Shown: in pieces, positions 10,501 through 20,961 of the stretch | Numbering within the stretch: the first letter of the stretch is position 1 | Layout of the letters: every line of letters begins with the position of its first letter | Origin: Adiantum capillus-veneris | Taxonomy: Eukaryota; Streptophyta; Polypodiopsida; Polypodiales; Pteridaceae | Direction: 5' to 3' | NCBI GenBank assembly: GCA_014529385.2 | Contig: CM043953.1 | Location: 108,938,549 to 109,002,548 of the forward strand | Length of the DNA: 64,000 bases | Notes under the pieces: generated by a model | The model's database searches: none | What the model was told of the DNA's origin: nothing | What the model saw: the letters and a program-made list of their open reading frames with translations, nothing else | Made by a program: the position numbers and the translations under genes

Positions 10501-11845
10501 CGCAAAGGGTTATGCACAGACGTATGGCATAGACTATGAGGAGACCTTTGCTCCAGTGGCAAAGATGACGACTGTGAGAGCTGTCATAGCAGTGGCTGCA
10601 TCTAGAGGATGGATTATGCATCAAATGGATGTAAAGAATTCCTTCTTGAATGGTGAGTTGCAAGAGGAAGTGTATATGGATCAGCCACCTGGTTATGTCG
10701 ATCCAGGTTACCCAGATTATGTATGCAGACTTCTCAAAGCTTTGTATGGGTTGAAGCAGGGCTCTAGAGCATGGTATGACAGGATTGCCAAGTATCTTGT
10801 CAGTATTGGTTTTAGGAGAGCTCATGCTGATCATTCACTCTATGTACGTGAGAGTGATGTGGGGATTGTGGTCATTACCATATATGTAGATGACCTTATT
10901 ATTGTTGGTGACAATGCTATGGAGATTGACCATGTGAAGGGTCTTCTCAAACAGGAGTTGCGCTACTTTCTTGGCATTGAGGTGATCAGGACTCTAGAGG
11001 GTGTATGGCTATCACAGAGACAGTATGCTTTGGACATGTTGTCAAAGTATAGTATGGCTGATTGTAAGCCAATTTCTATTCCCTTGGATGTGAATGCAAA
11101 GCTGAGTGCAGAGAAGGGTGATGTTGTTGAGGATGTCAACATGTACAGGAAGATTGTGGGTAGTCTAATCTACTTGACTATCACGAGGCCAAACTTGAGC
11201 TACACAGTAGGCTTGGAGAGTCAGTTCATGCAACTTCCGAGGAAGCCACATTTGGATGGAGTACGACGCACACTTAGGTATGTGCAAGGTACTCTTGACT
11301 ACGCATTGTTCTATGCAGCAGATGCACCATTAGCATTGTATGGGTATACAGATGCAGATTGGGCAGGTAGCATTGTTGATAGGAGATCTACGAGTGGCTT
11401 CATGTTCTCTTTTGGGAGTGCTGCTGTTACTTGGAGCAGCAAAAAGCAGCCTATGGTTGCTTTATCGAGCACAGAGGCCGAGTACAGAGGTGCAGCAATT
11501 GCGGCGTGCGAGGTAGCTTGGCTACGCACATTACTTGAGGACTTGGGAGTGCAGGTGGACCAACAGATTTTCATTCATTGTGACAACCTCAGCAGCATGC
11601 AGTTGGCTAGGAACCCAGTGTTCCATGCTAGGACCAAACACATAGAGGTCCATTACCACTACGTTCGAGAGCGAGTGTTGGCGGGCGACATCGACTTGGT
11701 CTACGTCAGCATAGAGGAGCAGATAGCGGATATCTTTACCAAGGCCCTCGGAGCTGAGAAGCTTCGACGTTTTCGGACTATGCTTGGACTCTGCGACATG
11801 CAGAGCTCGAGGGGGAGTGTTGAGATGTCGAGCTCTACACCTTGA
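7520..11845 (+). CDS. Copia gag-pol polyprotein
   Basis: A 1441-residue frame encodes all domains in copia order. An N-terminal gag region includes NYPAWKFRITNFLKGKGYWD. A CCHC knuckle CWTCGERGHMSRDC lies near residue 276 and the aspartic protease motif VDSGASNHMT near 341. The pre-integrase WHKRIGH precedes the integrase D,D,E core (about 544-611, with SDGGGEY). Reverse transcriptase begins near 957 with DVKNSFLNG and YVDD near 1122. RNase H has TDADWAG near 1276 and STEAEY. The frame is uninterrupted and ends inside the 3' LTR. One oddity: between LLKQE and LRYFLGIE about eight residues of the usual MKDLG-containing segment are missing, which could disable the enzyme. The start chosen is the first ATG before recognisable gag sequence. 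Confidence 0.95.
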   Translation: MSDGFSQIVTEKLEKNNYPAWKFRITNFLKGKGYWDYVEGDNEKEPEIPEANATAEQRKALRDWQQGQSKVMYWLSMSITDGMMGYLQDAETPAIAWRNLGRVFEVNTKARKLQLKSELNQVKRNNLSINDYALKIKSIIEALGSIKVSVEDDDIVRACLDGLGDEYVHFRSSMNTRDDIPVFQDLISMLILEEKNLDTSSSHGRNNSEQAFYSNSNRGRDRGRGRGPRGCRGQFLEGQSNQNNTGGRGNQSQGRGSQRGRGARSSRQQHTPDSRECWTCGERGHMSRDCPKGKASRKREQGNYASTSRDAVDSKNERMFVMQHVMNTMTAENSTQDDVWYVDSGASNHMTSRGEWFRDMRKPDVSGYVQTGDDTAHPIAHVGDIPLNTKSGKSKYLADVLHVPNITKNLVSVGQMVEQGLQVRFNPNGYYVEDFQNGCKLITEGKCVGRMFTLNVDMPEVKAALFAQGTGVVADVDIWHKRIGHVNEQRLRSMQSKQIVKGLPKFKVDGMHKVCAACQFGKQSKGSFPHERNVCKKPLEVVHTDVWGPTDTASIHGCRYYVSFIDDHTRKVWVYFMRNKSEVFGHFQDFKVMIEKETDMQIKTLRSDGGGEYFSNDFSDFLRMHGIHRQFTCRYTPQQNGVAERKNRHIAEVARALMNEKNMPHHFWAEAVNTAVYIMNRTPTAAVHDVTPEEKFIATKPDLAHLKVFGCIAYVHVPDELRRKLDPKAEKCILVGYSLEQKGYRCYNPTTRELRVSRDVVFDEMSSWYSNAHGTIGADVKDDVVVQNVRPQSQVLSGPQESSSRGSVEKPWNGRLRTQVTPPTGTGNVSRKGKEKVDEPPFMVDASSGFSHVDMDSDGSEQSLDEEFGIPAVRTPGVRKVQEDARGQRSDQGPRRSYRVRNPVQKLTYDGYLAHHQAYMAKVIQDVEPTCFEDAVGNVHWDDAMNEEMAALEANDTWELVPLPSGKKAIGCKWVYKTKHKADGNIERHKARLVAKGYAQTYGIDYEETFAPVAKMTTVRAVIAVAASRGWIMHQMDVKNSFLNGELQEEVYMDQPPGYVDPGYPDYVCRLLKALYGLKQGSRAWYDRIAKYLVSIGFRRAHADHSLYVRESDVGIVVITIYVDDLIIVGDNAMEIDHVKGLLKQELRYFLGIEVIRTLEGVWLSQRQYALDMLSKYSMADCKPISIPLDVNAKLSAEKGDVVEDVNMYRKIVGSLIYLTITRPNLSYTVGLESQFMQLPRKPHLDGVRRTLRYVQGTLDYALFYAADAPLALYGYTDADWAGSIVDRRSTSGFMFSFGSAAVTWSSKKQPMVALSSTEAEYRGAAIAACEVAWLRTLLEDLGVQVDQQIFIHCDNLSSMQLARNPVFHARTKHIEVHYHYVRERVLAGDIDLVYVSIEEQIADIFTKALGAEKLRRFRTMLGLCDMQSSRGSVEMSSSTP
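11803..11817 (+). promoter_or_regulatory. Polypurine tract of the copia element
   Basis: GAGCTCGAGGGGGAG abuts the 3' LTR and lies within the end of the polyprotein frame. Confidence 0.85.
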
Positions 11846-12139
11846 GCTGGCATCCACTACGGGTCTTGGCCGCTTACGGCATTTACTCACTGGCGCGTTA
11901 GGTGACCGACACGGAGGATCTCTGCCAGTGATTCTACAGATGGACTACACTTATAGTGCCAGCCTAGTACGCTTCTAGCGAGTTCACACTTAGTGACTGC
12001 ATGTACATATGTGCTACTTTTCAGCTTTAGCACTTAGTCATTTTGTACTCTCTTTTCTGTGAAGAAGAAGAAGAAGCTTTCCATCTCTGTGTGCTTTGTG
12101 CTTGTCTTGTGTAGCTCTCTTGCATCCTCATTCTTTACA
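11818..12139 (+). repeat. 3' LTR of the copia element
   Basis: It is 322 bp and matches the 5' LTR. It is followed by the CTTCT target duplication. Confidence 0.95.
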
Positions 12140-12144
12140 CTTCT

Positions 12145-13769
12145 GTCGGCACAACCACCAAAACAGACTCCTGCTCTCCCAAAGGAACCTCTACCTATGG
12201 AGGGAGTAGCCCTCGCATCAGCTGTATTCTGGTCAAAGCTTTTCCAACCAAAACTTTTGTTTATCCATCTATCTCATCTGCTGGGTCATCAAACCCCCAA
12301 TCATCCTCATTATTGAAGCAAATAGAGCCATATGGCTCCTCCAACACCTCTTACCAATCTATTCCTATGACTTGTCCACTTTCCCTAGCCACAACAGTTC
12401 TCTCCTTCCCAACCAAGCTCCAAACTTGTCTTACTGTCAAAGCATATTGCATTGCTACTTTGACCAATATCACCATAAGCATGGTGTCCACAACATTTTC
12501 ATCTGCATACCATCATTCTCAAGATTTGGCAGCTCCACTTGCTCTTCAACCATATTAGCAAGTGTCACATCTTTATGCATATACTAGGGCATCTTTACCT
12601 GCACCATCTCAAGCTCAGTGGAGTTCGTCTCCTTGCTATTGGACATGGACTCGTCCTCTTCACTTGCCTCCCGTAATCTCGAGCTCGGACTTTCATCATC
12701 ATCACCACCATAGGTTGACTCAACACTTACATCCATATCCTTTAACGGCTCCAAAAATCTTGGCTATTGCCAACTTGGCTCTGCACATTCTCCTCATCAA
12801 GCTCTAGGCCTTCAGCACCTACATACCGGCCATAATGTGCTATCTTCTCACACAAACCCTCCATAAGAACATGCTTTCTTTCTTCAAGCTACACCTGTGA
12901 CTTGGCATCTGCCCTTATCGCTATACACAGAATCTCCTTGACCAAAGGCTCACCCTCGTTGGCAAGTGCATCCTCCATAGGCACTGGCATCTCACAAACA
13001 GGCAACTCCTAAGGAGTATAATCTATTAAAGGCTTTACCCCGACAGGCTCCATCCTCCGCACAATTGGCACCATCCTCCACCGACCCACTGAACACCTGG
13101 CCGTCGTCCACAGGCACATGATCTGTAGGCTTCAACAAGCCTAATTCTAGTTTTCTCTTCACCTTCTTACTCTTTACCCAGGAAACCCTGACTGCCTCGG
13201 CATAAGTGTTTGGCTCTTCATCATCCACTTTATCTCGAACTCAAGGACACAAGCAGCCAGGAATTTCTCCAGCTTGAAACCATCCGCATTGATCACTCCA
13301 ATGACAGCAACCAAAATTTTCCAACTTTCTTCATACTTATCGACAAAAGGAGCAAAATTCCCACTTACTTCTTGCCGTAGCCTCTTGATATTTGCATCCG
13401 CTTTAGCAGCCGACACGACCTTGTGAAATTGCAGCTGAAATTGCTCTCAAAAACTTTGCTAAACCTGTTTTTCTTCCGTCTGCAGACCATCGAACCAAAT
13501 CTTAGCTTTTCCTCGTTACACCAAGGGCACCGTATGCACCTTGCCCTCATCACCTGTCATCTGCAGTGATAGTAGGAACAACTCATAATCTGTCAGCCAG
13601 GTATTCGCATCTTCCACCCTAGTGAAAATGGGAAATCCGAACCACGCCATCGCTAGAAGAACCTGCTCTTCAAAGGCGCACCTTTGCATTACCAAAATCA
13701 CCGCTTCGGCTTCAACTAGGAGCATCATCACACTCCTCAGTGGGGGCACCAGAAGATGGAGACGGGGAA
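12145..13769 (-). pseudogene. Broken Gag-like frame of the long-LTR element
   Basis: Read on the minus strand from 13769, the frame contains FPIFTRVEDANTWLTDYELF, then after a stop KIWFDGLQTEEK, which is the pattern of a retrotransposon Gag core (DA..WL..E then A..WF). Further on VSGNFAPFVDKYEESWK and, in another frame, KSKKVKRKLELGLLKPTDH occur. Both latter stretches have counterparts in the plus-strand copy (DFSIFIELFESCWK and KSRKVKRKLELGMFKPVDY near 59750-60000). Several stops and frameshifts make this copy dead. Downstream to 12145 the sequence is acidic and unassigned. No CCHC knuckle or pol motif was found. Confidence 0.6.
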
Positions 13770-14300
13770 TGGGGGACCACGCCCGGCACAAACAGAAGGG
13801 CTTGCCTATAGCTCAAGGTATCCACAGCACCCCTGTCCTCTCGGAAAACACCTTCAAAAAAACACACATGACACTAGCAAACCATCGCCTGCCCAATTGA
13901 CACTGCTCACACACTCCACAAATCCTCCACACAATGCACACCTACTGCCACAGCCTATCTCCACCCTTACACATGCACACAGCCAATCAATCTCTCTCTC
14001 TCACATAACACACAGTCGGTCCAGGGGGGCACACACATCCACACGGACGGCACTGAGTGGAAACACCAGAGCAGGAGAAAGAGAAGGGGGAAAGGGGAAA
14101 CAACGACAAGATGAGGCAACAGAGGCTTGATTACACTTCACCAAATATGTACACAGGTCACACTCCCATAACCATGGCCATTTTCACAATAAAATACAAA
14201 GGGCTTTGACAGGCACACTCCTCTGTCAGAGAGCTCCACTTTGCAGGCTTTAAACGGCATTAAAAGTAAGGAAAAAAACCCCTAATTTGATTCAATTTTG

Positions 14301-14309
14301 ACTTTTATA
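14301..14309 (-). promoter_or_regulatory. TATA box in the right long LTR
   Basis: CTATAAAAGT on the minus strand is at the same alignment position as the box at 4738-4746. Confidence 0.55.
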
Positions 14310-15498
14310 GGGGATCTTCAATTTGGGAAATTGTCCTCTTTTTGGTCCATCTGGTACCCTAATTTGGTATTTTTTGGGAAGGGGGCACCACCTTGCTTCA
14401 TCTTCTCTCTTTCTCTCTCCTTTTCACTTGAGGGGGGTGTGCAATAGCAATGTCCCTATTGCCCCTAGGCTTCTCTTCATTTTTTTATTTTTTCCTCTTT
14501 TATTTTTACCCCTTTATGGCTTAGCTTTGCACTGCTCTTTTGTCCTAGCTTTGAACCTTGGCCGCCTTTTGTCCGGATCTTTTGACCTACCCTTTCCTCT
14601 TTTCATTTGGCCCGGCCTTACCTTTGCCCTTGCCTTGGCCTTTGCTCTTTGGTCCTGGCCGTGGAGTGGCCCACTTGCCCTTGCTTTGTACACCCGACAG
14701 CCTTCGGGCTCTCTTTCTCTCTTGCACACTGTCCGCGCCGTGGGACTTTCCCCTTGCCGATCAATAGCGAGGTCGCTATTGGGTGAGGGGGTTCCCCTTC
14801 AAAAGCTCTCGGGCTCTAAGGCCGCGGGAATGACCCCCTCAAGGCCACGTCATAGGTTGACTTCACGGGTGCATCGCGCCGGGGACGATGCTTCCATATC
14901 ATGCGGGTGGGGCCTGCACCTCCTCAAGCAGGCCCAAATGCCCCCGTCCCTGCCATGCAGGGCCGCCGCTCGCCAATGCATCGCCAACAACGCCCAACTC
15001 CATAGCTCACGGAGCTCCAAGGGAGCTCGCCTCCCTTTACACAGCTCAAAAGGGCTCACGCCATGGCCCAAATACCACGAACTTCACCATCTTGCACCCA
15101 CCTATGGGTTCATTTAGTGCCACGTGGTAGCTTCCGGGCATTCCCTCTTAAAATGGCCTTCAAGGCCTCAAAAACACCTTGGGAATGAAAATCCCCCCCT
15201 TCTTTAGAGCATTGCTCCCTTCGCCTTACTAATGGTACGCCCAAACTGGAAAAACCCACTGAAAATTGTCATAGGGGACCTCGACCCGCTCTACCTTCAC
15301 CACTTCCTAAGCTTTCCAAGGCCACAAACCGGGGTTGCCAAAACCAACCAAAATCATTTGCAATCCTACCACCGCCAAATCCTCCCGTTTTCTCGAGGCC
15401 GTAACTTGATGCTTGGAACTCAGAATCACATGCGGTCAATTTTGACTAACTCCACATAGTGCACACCATCACCAAGAACCCTGGCGAGGCCAAAAAAC

Positions 15499-15877
<379 letters not shown>

Positions 15878-15889
15878 ATCCCCCCCTCA
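15878..15889 (-). promoter_or_regulatory. Polypurine tract of the small LTR element
   Basis: On the minus strand the sequence is TGAGGGGGGGAT directly before the LTR start TGTTGGG. Confidence 0.85.
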
Positions 15890-16951
15890 AGCCCGAACTG
15901 GACAAGCAACTCATGATACCTCGAGTTTTTGGTATACTCGTCAATAGTGAGTTTTAGGTTTTCTCACAACCAAGGATTTTTGGTTTATCCATAACCTGGT
16001 GCTAGGTCAGTAACCCCCCCTTGAACAGATAGGGTGTAGGTCAAAACATTAGCTACCAAAAGTGGAGTTTTTGGTTCACTGCCAAACCTTGGGTTTATGG
16101 TGTACCCAGTAACCTCATGAGCGTGCAAAAATGGGCTGAGAACTGATAAAATGGGAGGTCTTACCATTTATGGATGGCAGTGTCTATATCCCGTACAAAT
16201 TTTGGCATGACAATAATTGACAAACAGACAAAAGCATAACAATTTATGATAACATAAAGAAATGTGAGGACATGACTTTTGACTAGAACCATTGGACTGA
16301 GGAAATGTTGAAGAATATTGCCAAAAAAAAAAAGCCCAAAATAGGATGAAAGAAACCGATCCGAACTTGCTTCTTTTGCGACTCTTTTTCTGTGTGAAGC
16401 TTTCTTTCCCTTTTGTGCCGATTCTTATAGTTACTCTTGGGATGATGATGATGATGGATGATGCCGCCGGCAATTTTTGCTACTCGTATGCGATGTGCAA
16501 GTACATGGTGGATCATAAACATCTGCAGCACAAATAACATGCTTCTCGGCCGGTGTCCCAAGGCCATACTTTTCAAAACCACCTCGTAATGTTGAAATCT
16601 TTGTGTGCACTTGGAGTTTGTTGTAATTGCGGACTGCTGGACTACGGGGTGTGAACACCTTCTTGCTTTAAGGGTTAAATGTAGGTTGGCCACTATTATT
16701 AGATAGTGTGAACACAACAAAAAAACAACGAGTTGTCTGCAGCAGCCGAATAGGCGATGGCGATCAAGGCTAGTTTACTCACAACAGGATGAGGAGGCCG
16801 AATTAGGAGAAGCCGAGGTGTCGAGAAATGCTGCTCAGGCCAGGGCGCTCCTGTTGACAGTATTTGTGCTTGGTATGCTGTAGGTCGTTACGCTGGTTCC
16901 CCCTTCTGCAAGCAGTCGTACCCGCGAGGCTTCTCGAGCACAGCCCTCGAG
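15890..16951 (-). other. Non-coding interior of the small LTR element
   Basis: Minus-strand frames here, the longest at 16283-16720, show no recognised motif and include a low-complexity run of His codons. The part next to the primer site is GC-rich and leader-like. I see no gag or pol remnant. Confidence 0.6.
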
Positions 16952-16963
16952 GCTCTGATACCA
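16952..16963 (-). promoter_or_regulatory. Primer binding site (initiator tRNA-Met), minus strand
   Basis: The plus strand reads GCTCTGATACCA, the exact complement of TGGTATCAGAGC, two bases from the LTR. This fixes the element's orientation. Confidence 0.92.
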
Positions 16964-16965
16964 GT

Positions 16966-17330
<365 letters not shown>

Positions 17331-17918
17331 AAAACTGACAAATGGTGTATCCTCCGATGCGGTCAAGTGGGCTCAGACTTGGCCCCAAAAAAAATTCAAT
17401 TGATCATACCTTGCTATTCCAAGCTCCAATTTGCAATCCAAGAAGGCAGGCATGCTTCATAACTCAAGCACTACACATGTATCGACTGACATCTGCCTGG
17501 GCCACCTCTCCCTAGTTGCCCTGTCCGTCGGGGATCTACAACACCTTCTAATGTTGAACTGCAATATCTTGAGCACCGGGGCTCTGTTTGACGAGCTGTC
17601 TAGATCGGATTCTAGAGCACACTGAACACTACATTTCAAGACACTAATAGAGCACTTTGGACATCTTCATCTGCCATCCCATCTGGACCATCTTTGAGAC
17701 TCCTTGGCCTAAAAATCCACTTTAAACATACACTTCCACTATCCTTTGGCTGCCCAGGTCCTTGGCACCTACCCTAGCCTTATGCACTACACCTGTCAGC
17801 AACCTCTTCTTGGCATAGACCATTTCCTAGCTCGGACCAAATTTGCCTGCACCAACCTCCATACACCCTGTCACTAGACACCTGGAAACTGTGTTCCACT
17901 TGGGAACACTCATGCCCT

Positions 17919-19965
17919 CTACAAAAGTGAATGATGACATGTAAGCATACAACCATAGTTATCTATAGGTACTACCCCAAATAAAAGTTGCTTACCCAAT
18001 GGGATTGGTCCTAGACCATCCACAAGAAAACTTGTAGGAAAATTTGCAAAGATAAGCCTAGCAACCTCATGACAAGGCGCACCATCTTTGCTACATTTAT
18101 TTGTATTCTGTGTTGCAAAAGACTTGTTGATGCTACAAGAAAAACAAAGCATGAATCATTTTCAAAATCATAGAGAAATGCAATAAGAAAAAGCAAATAA
18201 GTAAGCTACCTATCAAGGGAAAACTTATCGATTTGTGATATATCTACAAGAAAAACATCTACAACGGTTTTGTACTGGAACCCTCCAAAAGCATTATCCA
18301 AATTAGCTTTGGATTAGGAAATATGGAAGATATATTTGCTAGCAATTTTATTAAACTTACAAATAGATTGAGTGAGAGGCCTTCTCTTCCAAGCCTCTCG
18401 CCCAAGTGAAGACTCTGCAACAAACGAAGTAGTGTGCACTAATGAGGATGTAGTGGACACATTAGAAGAGGATGTCATATGGGGTATAGTGGTTTTATTA
18501 AACTTACCAATAGATTGAGTGAGAGGCCTTCTCTTCCAAGCCTCTCGCCCAAGTGAAGACTCTACAACAAACGAAGTAGTGTGCACTAATGAGGATGTAG
18601 TGGACACATTAGAAGAGGATGTCATATGGGGTATAGTGGTTTCCAAAGAGGATATGCCGGGCTCCATAGATGGCACAATGGGAGGCATTGAAGAAGGAGT
18701 GGGTATCCTTGATGTACTTGGAGGCTCCATTTTCCCTTTACCCTTCTTGAGTACATTGCTTGCTAGTGGAGTACCTTGAGAGCCACTCTCAACGGTGTTT
18801 TGAGTAACTCCATGAGAAACGAGAGGAAGAGACTCTTCTTGTGTCTCCTCTAAGTACTCATCACTCTCATTTTGAAACCCTTCACTCAACAACCATATAG
18901 CACATTATCACATAGTTTAGCTCTAAAGTAAGACATATACATTCTCAAAAGAAAAGATCCACAAGTGTTAAGGTACTTACTCTTCCATAATTCAAACTCT
19001 TGCTTTGGAATAACTCCTAGTGGATAATCTAACCACCAAGGACAAACATTGGCTTTCCATGTTGTCAGATTCCTTTCAATCAAAGAGGGAAAGAACATTG
19101 TATTCTCATCACGCAGGCTAATCCACTCTCTAGTGAATAATGCGGCGTCATTCAATTCATCTGTCTCAATGCATGGCATAACCCATCTACAAATATTTAG
19201 TCCATCATCCACTTTGAAAAGCACACACACGCAATAATATAATAAATGACATGTATCCAATAAAAAAAACACCAGAGTCTCCTTTGTATGGAGCACACTT
19301 TTTCGAAATAAACCATAAACCCTATCTTGGGCTCCCACAAGGGATTTAAGTGTTTTCAACTTAGACATTCTACACGTGCGTATTGTCAAAAAAAACATCC
19401 ACCCCATATTGGGCTTCCACAGGGAATTCAAGGATTTTTGTAAACAAAAAATGATATTTCATCAATCTCAAAATGACCCACTGTCACCAAACCACTACAA
19501 AAAAATGAAATTCTCTTTTTTTGCAAAGAGTGCAAGTGGAAGATGCAAACCTGTAAATCACTCTCTTAGCCGACAACACAAGCTTCGGCATCTTCTCACG
19601 AGAGTCAGAAGACTTCACCACATCCATTAGTTAAATAAAAGCCTACATACATAGTAACAATCAAAAAACACACTCAACTTGATCTTGTGTAAATTAAAAC
19701 ATGTCTATATTCTATTAAAAACAATGGTTAAATGTCTACCTCCAAAATATGATTTTTCATGCTCATCTTGTAGGAATAGGTCAAAAGAATTTGGAAGTGA
19801 TAGACCTTCTACTTGCAGCCTTTCAATCATAAGTGTAGCTTCCCCATGCAAGTGAGCCCAATAAATCTCCTTTCCTCATGTATGTTTGGTGGACGAAGCA
19901 ACAAGCGGCCATAGCCAGAACGACCATAATTTTGTGAGAAACCATTGTAAAATTCTTTTGTAAAG
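17919..19965 (-). pseudogene. Unidentified multi-exon gene remnant
   Basis: Splice borders can be seen on the minus strand. Exon pieces: about 19960-19740 (YGRSGYGRLLLRPPNIHEE, then a frame slip, then IYWAHLHGEATLMIERLQ), donor GGAG/GTAGAC. Then about 19624-19553 (KMPKLVLSAKRVIY) with donor CAG/GTTTGC, a 58-bp intron ending TTTTTTTGTAG, and an exon from 19494. Exon 19211-18981 (ERNLTTWKANVCPWWLDYP) has donor GA/GTAAGT. Exon 18892 to 18508 or 18361 has donor GTAAGTTT. Exon 18243-18210 is 34 bp between CTTGTAG and GTAGCT, and exon 18132-17996 (GAPCHEVARLIFANFP) ends at GG/GTAAGC. The last three exons join in one open frame, which chance would rarely give. Early exons carry stops and slips. I do not recognise the product. 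The long-LTR element begins 140 bp further on and may have cut it off. Confidence 0.55.
18346..18639 (-). repeat. Tandem duplication of a 147-bp exon segment
   Basis: Units 18346-18492 and 18493-18639 are nearly identical. Each is exactly 49 codons long and both stay in the frame of the exon at 18892, repeating IPHMTSSSNVSTTSSLVHTT and GREAWKRRPLTQSI. Each copy also carries its own GTAAGTTT splice donor. Confidence 0.9.
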
Positions 19966-20757
19966 AAGCATCTCTAAGCCGGAAAATTGTCAAGGATGTA
20001 TGATTATTCTTATGGGAGCAATTGTATATTAGAGAGCCAGTTTTAGGATTAGAGGCTTATGGCCGGACAAGCCATTTTGTAAAGACCTAATCTATAAAGG
20101 TCATTTTCTGTAAGTTGGAGGATATCTTTTGAATGAAGAACTGAGAAGACAGTGTACGGTTGAGAGCTCCTTCTTGTTCAAGCTTGTAATCTTCGCCATT
20201 GCGGCTACGATAATCCAAATTCAGATTTGTATTTCATTGTGTTCCTCTCCTCTTGCTCTTTCATTCAAGTGTGATCATTCAAGATTTGGTGAAGGTTTTC
20301 GACTACGAGTTTGAGGCCTTAAATCCTTGTTTTGAGTGTCTATATGCGTGTTTTATGTTTTTTTGACCCTAGGAGAGGCTTTAGGGACCCTAAAACGACC
20401 CATTAGGATCATCTGTTCGCTGTTTTTGCTGACTTTGGGACGAACGATCGCGATCGTTGTACCTCTCCAGAATGCTGTGACAACGATAGGACATGTTCCT
20501 GATAATCCCCTGTAGCTCCCCTTCACGTTTCGTGCAATTTCGATATGATTTGCATGGTAAATGGGCGTGATGACTGAAGAACGGTGTAGGAGGACATAGG
20601 CAAATTACTTGGCGGTAACGCGTTTGATTTGCTTGTAGAGTTAGTAAGTTGCCCTAGTGAGTTCCCATGCCTCATCCGAGTCGCTTCCCCTGTATTGATA
20701 AATATGTTGATGCTTGAGAGCTATGCCACGGACGTCCATCGCGGCGACCCACAAACA
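19966..20757 (+). mobile_element. Probable 5' LTR (U3/R/U5) of an Athila-like gypsy element
   Basis: The stretch ends in ACA just before a tRNA-Asp-type primer site. A TATA-like CTATAAAGG lies near 20091. The left border is not resolved and no partner LTR is in the window. A 16-bp palindrome AACGATCGCGATCGTT sits at 20443-20458. Confidence 0.5.
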
Positions 20758-20758
20758 T

Positions 20759-20776
20759 TGGCGCCGTTTCCGGGGA
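20759..20776 (+). promoter_or_regulatory. Primer binding site, tRNA-Asp type
   Basis: TGGCGCCGTTTCCGGGGA differs at one base from the complement of the plant tRNA-Asp 3' end. This site type is typical of Athila/Tat-lineage gypsy elements. Confidence 0.85.
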
Positions 20777-20957
20777 ATGCACCTTAGGTGATGAGTGACC
20801 GAGTGCGTAGTTAGACTCCTCACAAAAGATCAATCCGCGAATCCATTTTACACCTCAGTTAGGCTGTTACACAAGGGTTTAGAGCCTAGTGGAGTCTAGA
20901 GCCAGTGGACCGGCTAGATCCTCTCTTAGGAGATTTAGGGAGCTGTGAGTAAATGTG
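20777..20957 (+). other. Leader of the Athila-like element, first part
   Basis: Non-coding. It is interrupted at TTAA by the second TTAA element. Confidence 0.5.
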
Positions 20958-20961
20958 TTAA

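Larger units (their letters stand above)
6931..12139 (+). mobile_element. Complete Ty1/copia retrotransposon
   Basis: Two 322-bp LTRs (6931-7252 and 11818-12139) flank a primer site, a single long polyprotein frame and a polypurine tract. The 5-bp target duplication CTTCT is perfect at 6926-6930 and 12140-12144. The LTRs differ at only about three positions, so insertion was recent compared with its neighbours. It sits inside the interior of the minus-strand long-LTR element. Confidence 0.97.

Noticed and set aside
10256-10834. 192-residue minus-strand open frame
   Set aside because: It is a shadow of the intact copia pol frame.
14323-15117. 264-residue plus-strand open frame in the right long LTR
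   Set aside because: It is antisense to the element, and the corresponding frame in the other LTR (5089-5595) is broken differently.
16952-16963. tRNA gene ends suggested by GCTCTGATACCA (also 26361, 35665, 57102)
   Set aside because: These are primer binding sites beside LTRs; no cloverleaf can be built around them.
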